A DNA stretch of 36,556 bases. Origin: Actinomycetes bacterium (GTDB lineage Bacteria > Actinomycetota > Actinomycetes > Prado026). The notes under the pieces were generated by a model. The model ran no database searches and was not told the DNA's origin. It was given only the letters and a program-made list of their open reading frames with translations. Shown here piece by piece: positions 28,364-36,480 of this stretch. The DNA lies in assembly GCA_036510875.1 (NCBI GenBank), contig DATCDE010000188.1, positions 1 to 36,556 on the forward strand, given 5' to 3'. A program made the position numbers and the translations under genes. How positions within the stretch are numbered: position 1 is the stretch's first letter; each line of letters starts with the position of its first letter.

Positions 28364-29718
28364 CCCACCCGATGGGCAGCCTGCGCACCAAGATCACCCT
28401 GCTGTTCGTGCTCGTGGCCACGGTGGGCACGGTCATCACCGGGATGCTCAGCTACCTGGCCATGACCGACCGGCTCAACAGCGAGGTGAACGCGTCGCTG
28501 GCCAGCGTGGCCGCCGAGACGCAGCGGGACAGCCGCGACGGCGACCGTGGCCAGCCGGGGGGCGGGCCGACCGGGCTGAACCCGATCGACCTGCTGCGCA
28601 CCGAGCAGGTGGTCACCCAGACGCTCGACCCGACCGGGAACGTGAGCTCGCCCGGGACCGGGCTGGTGCTGCCCGTGACCGCCCTCGACCGCCAGGTGGC
28701 CGCCGGGCAGCTGGGCTCCGTGCGCCGGGACGAGGTCATCGATGACACGCCGTTCCGGGTCCTGACGGTGGCGCTGGGCGACGGCGGCGCGCTGCAGGTG
28801 GCGCGCAGCACCGTGGAGAACGAGCGGGTCCTGGACCAGCTGCGCAGCCAGATCCTCATCGTCGTCCTCGTCGTGGTGCTGCTGTCGGGGCTGGCCGGGT
28901 GGGTGATCGCGCGCCAGCTCACCCGGCGGCTGGCCCGGCTCACCGACGCCGCCGAGCAGGTGGCCAGCACTGGCCGGCTCGACGTCCCGGTGCCCACCGA
29001 GGGCACCGACGAGGCGGCCCGGCTCGGGGTGGCCCTGGCCAGCATGCTCGAGGCGCTGCGCCGCTCCCGGGAGGCCCAGCAGCGGCTGGTGCAGGACGCC
29101 GGCCACGAGCTGCGCACCCCGCTGACCAGCCTGCGGACCAACGTGAGCGTGCTGCGCCGGCACGCCGACCTGCCCGACCAGCAGCGCGTCCAGGTGCTCA
29201 CCGACCTGGACGCGGAGACCCGGGAGCTGACCGACCTGGTCAACGAGCTGGTGGCGCTGGCCTCCGACCAGGCCGACCAGGAGCCCGAGCAGCGGGTCAC
29301 GCTGGCCCCGCTCGTGGAGCGCGTCGCCGACCGCACCCGGCGCCGGTACGGCCGCGACGTGACCGTCGACGCGGACACCACCGAGGTGCTAGGCCGGCCG
29401 GCCGCGCTGGAGCGGGCGGTGAGCAACCTGCTCGACAACGCCGCCAAGTTCGGCGGGGGTGCTCCGGTGCGGGTGACGGTGGTCCAGGGCGCCGTGACGG
29501 TGACCGACCGGGGGCCCGGGATCGCCGCGGCCGACGTCCCGTACGTGTTCGACCGGTTCTTCCGCGCCGACACGGCCCGCAGCATGCCCGGGTCCGGACT
29601 GGGCCTGGCCATCGTCCGCGACGTCGCCGAGTCGCACGGCGGCACCGCCTTCGCGCGGACCACGCCGAACGGCACCGAGGTGGGCATCGAGCTGCCGGCC
29701 GCTCCCGCCCAACCGTGA
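28360..29718 (+). CDS. Membrane sensor histidine kinase, MprB-like
   Basis: A 452-residue sensor kinase with TM1 (about 12-34), a periplasm-side loop of about 130 residues, TM2 (about 164-185), HAMP linker (about 186-235), phosphoacceptor H249 in [13 protein letters not shown] and an ATPase domain with [16 protein letters not shown] and GSGLGLAIV. The architecture and partner match the MprB class of envelope-stress sensors. It is translationally coupled to the regulator. The extracytoplasmic loop is where a secreted PepSY protein could act. Confidence 0.94.
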   Translation: MTHPMGSLRTKITLLFVLVATVGTVITGMLSYLAMTDRLNSEVNASLASVAAETQRDSRDGDRGQPGGGPTGLNPIDLLRTEQVVTQTLDPTGNVSSPGTGLVLPVTALDRQVAAGQLGSVRRDEVIDDTPFRVLTVALGDGGALQVARSTVENERVLDQLRSQILIVVLVVVLLSGLAGWVIARQLTRRLARLTDAAEQVASTGRLDVPVPTEGTDEAARLGVALASMLEALRRSREAQQRLVQDAGHELRTPLTSLRTNVSVLRRHADLPDQQRVQVLTDLDAETRELTDLVNELVALASDQADQEPEQRVTLAPLVERVADRTRRRYGRDVTVDADTTEVLGRPAALERAVSNLLDNAAKFGGGAPVRVTVVQGAVTVTDRGPGIAAADVPYVFDRFFRADTARSMPGSGLGLAIVRDVAESHGGTAFARTTPNGTEVGIELPAAPAQP

Positions 29719-29728
29719 CCGCACGAAC

Positions 29729-29766
29729 TCTCACGCCGCTCTCACGCCGGGCAAGGTCCGTCTCAC
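29729..29766 (+). promoter_or_regulatory. TCTCAC repeats, candidate response-regulator binding site
   Basis: TCTCAC occurs at 29729-29734, 29740-29745 and 29761-29766, i.e. with centre-to-centre steps of 11 and 21 bases, so all copies fall on about the same face of the helix. The first two form a near-perfect direct repeat of CTCTCACGCC. Direct repeats with an 11-base period are the standard form of OmpR-family operators. They lie just after the kinase gene and about 70 bases before the PepSY gene. Confidence 0.55.
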
Positions 29767-29835
29767 CCGGCCCGCGCACGCTCATCGGACGCGCCCGGCT
29801 CCCCCGAACCGGCTGGGCCGGACGAGAGGAACCTC

Positions 29836-30233
29836 GTGCAGACCAGCACCAAGAAGATCACCCTGGCCGTCGTGTCCGCCGCTGTGCTCGGCGGCCTCGC
29901 CGTGCTGACCCGGACCATCGCCCAGGCGGCGTCGGGCGGCTCGTCGAGCTCGGCCGCACGGTCGCGCCGTACCGGGACGGCGGCCCCGGCGAGACCCTGC
30001 TGACCGGGACCACCGCCGACCAGGTCAAGGCCGCAGCCTTGGCAGCCGTCCCCGGCGGCACCGTCGTCCGCGTCGAGACCGACCGCGACGACACCTACGA
30101 GGCCTCCGTCACCAAGACCGACGGCACCCAGGGCGAGGTCAAGAGGGACAAGTCCTTCAAGGTCACCGCCGTCCAGACCCGCCCCTCGGGCGGCCCCGGC
30201 GACCACGGCGGCCCCGGCGACCACGCCGCCTGA
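29836..30233 (+). pseudogene. Secreted PepSY-domain protein, frameshifted
   Basis: The GTG at 29836 follows GAGAGGA and opens a signal peptide (KKITLAVVSAAVLGGLAVL) that continues to about residue 35 and then degenerates (SSSSAARSRRTGTAAPARPC) to a stop at 30001-30003. In the -1 frame, the region from about 29964 encodes VAPYRDGGPGETLLTG and a PepSY domain (TADQVKAAALAAVPGGTVVRV) and runs to 30233. A single base missing between about 29930 and 29965 would join them into a normal 132-residue secreted PepSY protein. It may be a real mutation, a sequencing error, or much less likely programmed frameshifting. The tail holds a perfect 18-bp repeat. Confidence 0.7.
30189..30224 (+). repeat. Perfect 18-bp tandem repeat (two copies) in the PepSY gene
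   Basis: Two identical 18-bp units (30189-30206 and 30207-30224) encode the repeated hexapeptide GGPGDH, just before the stop codon. This gives a histidine/aspartate-containing C-terminal tail. A slippage-prone element of this kind could vary in copy number between strains. Confidence 0.85.
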
Positions 30234-30246
30234 CCGGTCGGTCGGG

Positions 30247-32193
30247 TCAGCGCAGCTGGGAGACCAGCCAGCGGGCCCGCAGGACCATGCCGGCCGGGTC
30301 CGGGTGGGAGCCGTCCGGCATGTAGGGCACGTGCTGGCTCTCCACGTAGCCGGCCCAGTCGAGGAACCGGGCGTTCGGGTACTTCGCCACCGTGGCCCGG
30401 ATGGCCGCATCGCTTTGCCGCCAGGTGAGGTTGCCCCAGATCCGGTCGTCCAGCCAGATGCCGACCCAGTAGACCGTGGTCGTCCGGGGCACCAGCCGCA
30501 TGATCGTGCCCACTTCGGCGGCCACCTGGGCGGGCGTGTCCTGGCCGGTGATCACGTAGCGGCCCTGGGCGTCGCGCTTGGTCCGCAGCCCCGAGTCGGT
30601 GGGGGTCGGCGGCGCCACCCGGTACTGCGCGGTGACCTCCCCGTTGCTGCCGAGCGCGACCACCACGGTCGGCGGGATCGGTCCGGCGCGCAGCACCTGG
30701 TCGCCGCCGCAGGTCGGGGCGGCGTTGCACAGCGGCGTCCAGCCGGCCCGCTTCCCGGAGACGATCGGGCGGCCGCCGAGCGCGTCGATCCGGAAGTCCC
30801 AGCCGGCCGCGCCCAGCGCTGCCTCGAGCGGACCCTCGCCGCGCTGGGTCAGCGAGTCACCGATCCACAGCAGCCGGGTGTCGGCCTTGGCGACCCGGGT
30901 GAGCCCCGCGGTGGCCGCGGCGTCCTGCGCGGCCACCGCCCTCGTCGCGGCGCGGCCCACCCCCAGGGCCGCGCCGGCCGTGGCCACCAGCAGGACCAGG
31001 CCGAACAGCAGCGCGTTGCGGGTCGGCCGCAGCCAGGCGGCCCGTTGCGGTGGCTGCTCCACAAACCGGTAGGACGCCCAGGCGAGGACGACGGACAAGG
31101 CGACGCCGAGCAGCGCGTAGGTGGCGGACAGCCGGCCGCCCGCGGCGGCGGCGCCCAGCACCAGGACCGGCCAGTGCCACAGGTACAGCGAGTAGGAGAT
31201 CCGCCCCACCCAGCGCAACGACGACAGGGACAGCCCGCGCGCGACGATCCCGGCCGGGTGCCCGGCGATCACCAGCATGGTGCCCAGGACGACGGGCAGC
31301 GCGGTCACGCCGGGGAACGGGGTGAGCGCCGTGTAGGTGACCATGCACACGGCCACGACAGCGAGCCCGAGGACGGCCCCCAGCACCCTCGCCGGCCGTG
31401 GCACCCGCTCCACGAGCGGTGCGGCGAGGGCCAGCAGCCCACCCGCAGCCAGCTCGAAGGCACGGGAGAACGCCGAGAAGTAGCCCGACGGCGCGCCCAC
31501 CGACACCAGGTGCTGCGACCACCACAAGGACGGCACCGCGAGCGCCAGCAGCGCCAGCGTCAGGGCCGGCCGCAGCGGCAGCCGCCACCGCCGGACCGCG
31601 AGCCAGGTGGCGACGGTGAGGAGCACCGGCCACACTAGGTAGAACTTCTCCTCGTCGTTGAGGCTCCAGAAGTGCAGGACCGGGCTCGGCGCGACCGCGA
31701 CCCCCATGTAGTCCACGCCGGAGATGGCGAACCGGACGTCGGCGTTGAACAGCCCGGCCCACAGCACGTCCCCGGCCACCGTCACCAGCCGCGCGGCCGG
31801 CAGCACGACGAACGACACGGCCAGCGTGACCAGCAGCGTCACCGTGGCCGCCGGCAGGATCCGGCGGGCCCGCCGCGCATAGAAGCGGCCGAAGTGGATG
31901 CGGTCGCGGGCCTCGGCCTCGCGCACGAGCAGCCCGGTGATGAGGAAACCGGAGATGACGAAGAAGACGTCGACCCCGAGGAACCCGCCGCTCACCCAGC
32001 CGAACAGCGCGGTGATCGCCACCAGGACGCTCGGCCCACCGGCGACCACGGCGAACTGGGACGCGTGGTAGGCCACCACGGGCACGATCGCGAGCGCCCG
32101 TAGGCCCTCGATGTCCGGCCGGAAGCCGGCCTGGCCCTGGCGGTCGGACGCGGAACCGGCCCGACGCGGCGTCCGTTCGGCAACGGCGCTCAC
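30247..32193 (-). CDS. OafA/YrhL-type acyltransferase with SGNH domain
   Basis: A 648-residue membrane acyltransferase. The N-terminal acyltransferase-3 domain (about 25-400) has about 10 helices, the conserved IEGLRALAIVPVVAYH with catalytic histidine, VFFVISGFLITG and the membrane-proximal SLNDEEKFYLVWP (canonically SLSVEEQFYLVWP). After a final helix (about 395-415) comes an extracytoplasmic SGNH hydrolase-like domain with LLWIGDSLTQ and the C-terminal DGSHPDPAG. Such fusions O-acetylate peptidoglycan, polysaccharide or lipids outside the membrane. GTG start at 32193. It is convergent with the PepSY gene (13 bases). Confidence 0.92.
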   Translation of the reverse strand: MSAVAERTPRRAGSASDRQGQAGFRPDIEGLRALAIVPVVAYHASQFAVVAGGPSVLVAITALFGWVSGGFLGVDVFFVISGFLITGLLVREAEARDRIHFGRFYARRARRILPAATVTLLVTLAVSFVVLPAARLVTVAGDVLWAGLFNADVRFAISGVDYMGVAVAPSPVLHFWSLNDEEKFYLVWPVLLTVATWLAVRRWRLPLRPALTLALLALAVPSLWWSQHLVSVGAPSGYFSAFSRAFELAAGGLLALAAPLVERVPRPARVLGAVLGLAVVAVCMVTYTALTPFPGVTALPVVLGTMLVIAGHPAGIVARGLSLSSLRWVGRISYSLYLWHWPVLVLGAAAAGGRLSATYALLGVALSVVLAWASYRFVEQPPQRAAWLRPTRNALLFGLVLLVATAGAALGVGRAATRAVAAQDAAATAGLTRVAKADTRLLWIGDSLTQRGEGPLEAALGAAGWDFRIDALGGRPIVSGKRAGWTPLCNAAPTCGGDQVLRAGPIPPTVVVALGSNGEVTAQYRVAPPTPTDSGLRTKRDAQGRYVITGQDTPAQVAAEVGTIMRLVPRTTTVYWVGIWLDDRIWGNLTWRQSDAAIRATVAKYPNARFLDWAGYVESQHVPYMPDGSHPDPAGMVLRARWLVSQLR

Positions 32194-32313
32194 CCGCGCA
32201 TCCGCCCGTCCTCCTCCGACCCGTCAGCTCCGTCGGCCGCGGAACGGTCCGCAGCGCCGTCCCATGGTCGCATCTGCCGGACGATCTGCCCGAAACCTGA
32301 CGGCGCAGCGCGC

Positions 32314-33336
32314 TCAGCCGAGGTCGACGAGCACCTTACCGACCAGCTGGGCCTCGACCGCGGCCTGTGCCTGCGGGGTGCGCTCCAGCGCGAACCGGTG
32401 CAGCGGCAGGCCGGCGTCCTCCCCCACCGAAAGGGCGCCCGCAGCCACCGCCGCCGCGACGTCCGCGACCGCGTGCCGCTTGGCATCGGCGGGGACGGTG
32501 TAGACCAGCACGAACTGGAAGCGGGTATTCGGCGTCATGTGCGCCCGCACCGGGAGCACGACCTCGTCGCCTCCGTTGTTCGCGTAGATCGCCACGGTGG
32601 CGTGCGGCGCGACCACGGCGGTGTCCAGCGCCACGTTCACGGCGGGCGACACCTCGACCACCAGGTCGACGCCCCGCGGCGCGACCCTCCGGATCTCCCC
32701 GGCGGCGTCCTGCGCCCGGTAGTCGACCACGTGGTGGGCCCCCGCACGGCGGGCCAGCTCGGCCTTGGCCGGGCTGCTCACGGTCGTGACCACCTCGGCG
32801 CCGGCCCAGCGGGCCAGCTGGATCGCGGCGTGCCCCACCGCCCCGGCCCCGCCGGCGACGAGCACGGTGCGCCCGAAGAGCGCGCCGAGGTGCAGCCGGT
32901 CCGGCCCGGACTCGGCGACGGTCAGACAGCGGTGCGCGGTCAGCGCCGGGATCCCGAGAGTGGCCCCCAGGTCGAACGACGCTGCGTCCGGCAACGGGAC
33001 GGCCTGCGCCCGCGGCAGCACCACGTACTCCTGGGCGGTGCCGTCGGCCCGCTGCCAGGCGGCCTCCCACAGCCACACCCGCTGCCCGACGGCCAGGTCG
33101 GACACCCCGGGCCCGAGCGCATCGACGGTCCCGGCGCCGTCCTGATGCGGGACCACGGCCGGGAAGGCCAACGGCTGGCCAGGGCCGCTGCCTCGCCGGG
33201 TCTTCCAGTCGGTGGGGTTCACGCCGGACACCACGACGCGCACCCGGACCTCGCCCGGGCCGGGCACGGGGACCGGCCGATCGGTCAGCGAGAGCACATC
33301 GGGGCCGCCGGTGGTCGTGTAGACGATCGCGCGCAT
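32314..33336 (-). CDS. Quinone oxidoreductase-like MDR protein
   Basis: A 340-residue zinc-free medium-chain dehydrogenase/reductase, resembling NADPH:quinone reductase. The N-terminal GroES-like fold has VSGVNPTDWKTRRG; the Rossmann loop is VLVAGGAGAVGHAAIQLA. The zinc-binding cysteine cluster of alcohol dehydrogenases is absent. It is followed after 120 bases by the acyltransferase gene on the same strand and is divergent from the amidase. The substrate is unknown; typical members reduce quinones or other electrophiles with NADPH. Confidence 0.9.
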   Translation of the reverse strand: MRAIVYTTTGGPDVLSLTDRPVPVPGPGEVRVRVVVSGVNPTDWKTRRGSGPGQPLAFPAVVPHQDGAGTVDALGPGVSDLAVGQRVWLWEAAWQRADGTAQEYVVLPRAQAVPLPDAASFDLGATLGIPALTAHRCLTVAESGPDRLHLGALFGRTVLVAGGAGAVGHAAIQLARWAGAEVVTTVSSPAKAELARRAGAHHVVDYRAQDAAGEIRRVAPRGVDLVVEVSPAVNVALDTAVVAPHATVAIYANNGGDEVVLPVRAHMTPNTRFQFVLVYTVPADAKRHAVADVAAAVAAGALSVGEDAGLPLHRFALERTPQAQAAVEAQLVGKVLVDLG

Positions 33337-33415
33337 GCCTGTGCAATCCCCCGGACCCGCCCACTGTTCCCGGCCGGTCAGAGCACGCCTGCCCTGGTTC
33401 CCGCCGTCCTCGGGT

Positions 33416-33421
33416 TAGCCT
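33416..33421 (+). promoter_or_regulatory. Predicted -10 (TAGCCT) for leaderless amidase mRNA
   Basis: TAGCCT is followed by GCAAAG and then the ATG of the amidase at 33428. This is the TANNNT plus 6-base geometry also seen before the MoxR-type and SseB-like genes. No convincing -35 is visible and no Shine-Dalgarno is present. Confidence 0.5.
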
Positions 33422-33427
33422 GCAAAG

Positions 33428-34378
33428 ATGACATCGTGGAGCCGCGAGCGGGCGCGCCGGCTCCGGCGCACGGCGCTGATCGCCGGCCTCGCGACCGCCG
33501 CCGTCGTCGTCGTGGCGGTCATGGCGAGCTCCGCGCCGGCGACCCAGGGCAGCGCCGCCGCAGCCGGCGCGACTCCGGTGGCCGAGGCCACCGTGCCGGC
33601 GCTGGACCCCGCGAGGTTCGCAACCGGCGCGTGCCTGGCCTACGCACCGACTCACGGGGACCGCATGCAGACGGTGTTCCTCGACGCTGGGCACGGTGGG
33701 CCGGACCCCGGCGGGGTGGGTGTCACCGAGGCGGGCCGGACCCTGCACGAGCGGGACATGACTCTGCCCGTGGTGGCCAAGGCCGCGACCCTGCTGCGCG
33801 CGGCCGGGTTCCGGGTCGTGGTGTCCCGCACAACGAACGGACCGGTGGCCAACCCCGGGCCCGGCGACCTCACCGGAGGGATCTTCACCCCGGCGGGGCT
33901 GCACCGGGACGTCGCCGCCCGGGCGACCTGCGCCAACCTGGGCAAGGCGGACGCCCTGGTGTCGGTGCACTACAACGTCGGGGCCAGCCCGAAGAACGCC
34001 GGCGTGATGACGGTCTACGACGCTTCTCGGCCGTTCTCCGCGCAGAACCTGCAGCTGGCCACCCTGGTGCAGGACAACATCATCAAGCAGCTGCACGCGC
34101 ACCCGGACTGGGACGTGCCCGACGTCGGCGTGGTCAAGGACGGCGCCGACGGCAACGCGCTCACCGCGGCGGGCGAGGCGTACGGCCACCTGCTCATCCT
34201 GGGCCCGGCCAAGGCCGGGTACTTCGACACGCCCAGCCGGATGCCTGGGGCCCTGGTGGAGCCGCTGTTCCTCACCGACCCGTTCGAGGGAACGCTCGCG
34301 GCCAGTCCACCGGGCCAGCTGGCCATCGCCACCGGAATCGCCGACGCCGTCGAGCAGTTCCTGACGCCGTCCGGCTGA
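33428..34378 (+). CDS. N-acetylmuramoyl-L-alanine amidase (Amidase_3)
   Basis: A 316-residue exported or membrane-anchored peptidoglycan amidase that cleaves the bond between N-acetylmuramic acid and L-alanine. A single uncleaved-looking N-terminal helix (about 15-33, after ARRLRR) is followed by an Ala/Pro/Thr linker. The zinc ligands are H89 (FLDAGHGG), E108 (LHERDM) and H181 (VSVHYN), and a C-terminal catalytic glutamate lies in VEPLFLTD (E278) or FEG (E287). It is monocistronic and converges on the PH-domain gene, with a long shared hairpin at the junction. Confidence 0.93.
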   Translation: MTSWSRERARRLRRTALIAGLATAAVVVVAVMASSAPATQGSAAAAGATPVAEATVPALDPARFATGACLAYAPTHGDRMQTVFLDAGHGGPDPGGVGVTEAGRTLHERDMTLPVVAKAATLLRAAGFRVVVSRTTNGPVANPGPGDLTGGIFTPAGLHRDVAARATCANLGKADALVSVHYNVGASPKNAGVMTVYDASRPFSAQNLQLATLVQDNIIKQLHAHPDWDVPDVGVVKDGADGNALTAAGEAYGHLLILGPAKAGYFDTPSRMPGALVEPLFLTDPFEGTLAASPPGQLAIATGIADAVEQFLTPSG

Positions 34379-34428
34379 GAGTTGTCAGGGTGACGACGAG
34401 CTATACATCGTCGTCACTCTGACAGCTC
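34379..34428. terminator. 21-bp hairpin shared by two convergent genes
   Basis: The arms 34379-34399 (GAGTTGTCAGGGTGACGACGA) and 34408-34428 are complementary at 21 positions, with only two G-U type wobbles (34389/34418 and 34382/34425), around an 8-base loop (GCTATACA). The left arm starts right after the amidase stop. The right arm contains the last codons and stop of the PH-domain gene (34414-34416). There is no U-tract in either direction, as common for actinobacterial terminators. It most likely ends transcription of both genes. Confidence 0.8.
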
Positions 34429-34887
34429 TCGGGAGCCCGGCTCCCGGCCGGCGCGCTGGGCCACGCAGCTGGCCAGCTCGGCGGCCATCCGTCGGCCGCG
34501 CTCCCCGTCCGCGGTCTGCATGGCCATCGCCGCCAGCACCGTCCCGTCGGACAGGTCCAGCTGCACCCACGGGTCGCCGCTGCCCAGCCGGACGCCGACC
34601 ACCTGGGCCCACTCCAGCCGGTGCCGCCGGAACGCGTTGACCACGAGGATCCCGGTGTCGTCCGCGGCCACCCGCACCCGCGCGAACCGGCCGATGAACC
34701 AGCCGGCGAACAGCCCCAGCGCGGCCAGCAGGGCCCGGTCCAGCCAGTAGATGCGGTCCGACCACGGGATCGGCAGCAGCACGGCGATCCCGATGAGCGT
34801 CACCGTCGCGAACAGAGCCACCCCGACCGCGGTCCAGCGGGCGAACCCGGGCCGCCAGACCGTGCGCAGCGGCGGGCAGGCGGACAT
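34414..34887 (-). CDS. Small membrane protein with bacterial PH-like domain
   Basis: A 157-residue protein with two N-terminal membrane segments (about 17-40 and 46-66) followed by a small beta-rich domain of the bPH_6 type, beginning ARVRVAADDTGILVVNAFRRHRLEWAQVVG when written in shorter parts: VRVAADDTGILVV, RRHRLEWAQV and DPWVQLDLSDG. The start at 34887 (MSACPPLRTVWRPG) leaves 8 bases after the hisG stop; a longer frame reaching 34953 overlaps hisG and is unlikely. The gene follows hisG in many actinobacteria, and its role is unknown. Its stop codon lies inside the shared hairpin. Confidence 0.83.
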   Translation of the reverse strand: MSACPPLRTVWRPGFARWTAVGVALFATVTLIGIAVLLPIPWSDRIYWLDRALLAALGLFAGWFIGRFARVRVAADDTGILVVNAFRRHRLEWAQVVGVRLGSGDPWVQLDLSDGTVLAAMAMQTADGERGRRMAAELASCVAQRAGREPGSRELSE

Positions 34888-34895
34888 CGGCCTGG

Positions 34896-35741
34896 CTACA
34901 GCCGGCACGCGTGGATGTCGGTGACCAGGATCCCGCGGGCGCCGAGCTCCCACAGCTCGTCCATCACCTTGTTGGTGTCCCGGCGCGGCACCATCGCACG
35001 CACGGCCACCCAGCCGGACTCGCGCAGCGGCGAGATCGTCGGCGACTCGATGCCCGGCGTCATGGCGCAGGCGGCGTCGACCAGCTCGGCCCGGATGTCG
35101 TAGTCCATGAGCACGTAGGTGCGGGCCACGATCACGCCCTGCAACCGGCGCACCAGCTGCTCCACGGCCGGGGTCGCCTCGGCGCCGGCCCGGCGGACGA
35201 GCAGCGCCTCGGAGCGCAGGATCGGCTCGCCGAACACCGCCAGCCCGGCGTGCCGCAGGGTGGTCCCGGTCTCGACGACGTCGGCGATGACGTCAGCCAC
35301 GCCCAGGGAGACCGAGGTCTCGACCGCGCCGTCCAGCCGGATCACCTCGGCCGCGACCCCGTGGTCGGCCAGGTGCTTGGCCACCAGGCCCGGGTAGGCG
35401 GTGGCCACCCGCAGCCCGGCGAGCTCCGCCACGTCGGTGGCGGTGCCGGTCGGCGCGGCGTAGCGGAACGTCGAGCCGGCGAAGCCCAGCGGCAGCAGCT
35501 CGGCTGCCGCGGCGCCGCTGTCCAGCAGCAGGTCGCGCCCGGTGATGCCGACGTCCAGCCGCCCGGACCCGACGTAGACGGCGATGTCCCGCGGCCGCAG
35601 GAAGAAAAACTCGACCCCGTTGTCCGGGTCCTGCAGCACCAGCTCACGGGCGTCCGAGCGCTGCCGGTAGCCGGCCTCCCGCAGCATCTGCGAGGCCGGC
35701 TCGGCCAGCGACCCCTTGTTCGGCACGGCGATGCGCAGCAC
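34896..35741 (-). CDS. hisG: ATP phosphoribosyltransferase
   Basis: A 281-residue enzyme that condenses ATP and PRPP, the first and feedback-controlled step of histidine synthesis. It is the long form with a C-terminal regulatory ACT-like domain (about 210-281, ending ILVTDIHACRL). LRIAVPNKGSL begins the catalytic domain and ADVIADVVETGTTLR (about 149-163) binds PRPP. The GTG at 35741 starts 2 bases after the hisE stop. Its presence next to ribH/ribBA is the usual actinobacterial order. Confidence 0.97.
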   Translation of the reverse strand: MLRIAVPNKGSLAEPASQMLREAGYRQRSDARELVLQDPDNGVEFFFLRPRDIAVYVGSGRLDVGITGRDLLLDSGAAAAELLPLGFAGSTFRYAAPTGTATDVAELAGLRVATAYPGLVAKHLADHGVAAEVIRLDGAVETSVSLGVADVIADVVETGTTLRHAGLAVFGEPILRSEALLVRRAGAEATPAVEQLVRRLQGVIVARTYVLMDYDIRAELVDAACAMTPGIESPTISPLRESGWVAVRAMVPRRDTNKVMDELWELGARGILVTDIHACRL

Positions 35742-35743
35742 GG

Positions 35744-36007
35744 CTAGAGCCTCGCGTAGACGTCGTCGAGGGTGAGCCCGCAGGCGATCATGAGCACCTG
35801 GGCGTGGTAGAGCAGCTGGGCGATCTCCTCGGCCGCGCGCTCGGGGGACTCGTGCTCGGCGGCCATCCAGGCCTCAGCGGCCTCCTCGACCACCTTCTTG
35901 CCGATGGCGTGCACGCCGGCGTCCAGCGCGGCGACGGTCCCGGAGTTCTGCGGCCGGTACGCGACGCGCTCCTGGAGCTCGCCGTAGAGCTGCTCGAAGG
36001 TCTTCAC
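35744..36007 (-). CDS. hisE: Phosphoribosyl-ATP pyrophosphatase
   Basis: An 87-residue all-helical MazG-like enzyme hydrolysing phosphoribosyl-ATP to phosphoribosyl-AMP, the second histidine step. [17 protein letters not shown] and [16 protein letters not shown] carry the metal-binding acidic residues. It overlaps ribH by 4 bases and is followed by hisG after 2 bases. Confidence 0.97.
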   Translation of the reverse strand: MKTFEQLYGELQERVAYRPQNSGTVAALDAGVHAIGKKVVEEAAEAWMAAEHESPERAAEEIAQLLYHAQVLMIACGLTLDDVYARL

Positions 36008-36480
36008 GGGGACAGCCTACGGAGCACCTGGGCGGCGGCCAGGGCCGCCTCGACCGCCTCGGCGCCCTTGTCCTCCGACGAGCCGGGCAGCCCGGCCCGG
36101 TCCAGCGCCTGGCGCTCGTCGTCGCAGGTGAGCAGACCGAACCCCACCGGGACGCCGGTGTCCAGCGCCACCCGGGCCAGCCCGTCCGTGGCGGCCGCGC
36201 AGACGTACTCGAAGTGCGGGGTGCCGCCCCGGATCACCACGCCCAGGGCCACGATCGCGTCGAACCCGGCCAGCGCCGCCGCGCGGGCCACCACCGGCAG
36301 CTCGAACGAGCCGGGGACCCGCAGCAGCTCGGCCTGCCGGACCTCGGCCGCGTCCAGCGCCCGCTGCGCCCCGGCGACCAGCCCGGCCATCACCTGCTCG
36401 TGCCAGGACGCCGCCACGACGGCGACCCGCAGCCCCGAGGCGTCCACCGGCGGCAGCGCCGGAGCACCCTTCCCGCTCAC
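36004..36480 (-). CDS. ribH: 6,7-dimethyl-8-ribityllumazine synthase
   Basis: A 158-residue enzyme that joins 5-amino-6-ribitylaminouracil and dihydroxybutanone phosphate, the penultimate riboflavin step. Conserved blocks are [11 protein letters not shown] (55-65) and [14 protein letters not shown] with catalytic H89. The GTG at 36480 overlaps the ribBA stop by 4 bases, and the end overlaps hisE by 4 bases, coupling riboflavin and histidine genes. Confidence 0.97.
   Translation of the reverse strand: MSGKGAPALPPVDASGLRVAVVAASWHEQVMAGLVAGAQRALDAAEVRQAELLRVPGSFELPVVARAAALAGFDAIVALGVVIRGGTPHFEYVCAAATDGLARVALDTGVPVGFGLLTCDDERQALDRAGLPGSSEDKGAEAVEAALAAAQVLRRLSP

Noticed and set aside
29940-30003. 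Programmed -1 frameshift in the PepSY gene
   Set aside because: No canonical X XXY YYZ slippery heptamer or downstream stem is evident before the point where the PepSY frame must be entered; an indel is simpler.
32398-34422. 674-codon plus-strand frame through the quinone reductase and amidase
   Set aside because: It is a shadow of both real genes in other frames, whose catalytic motifs are intact.
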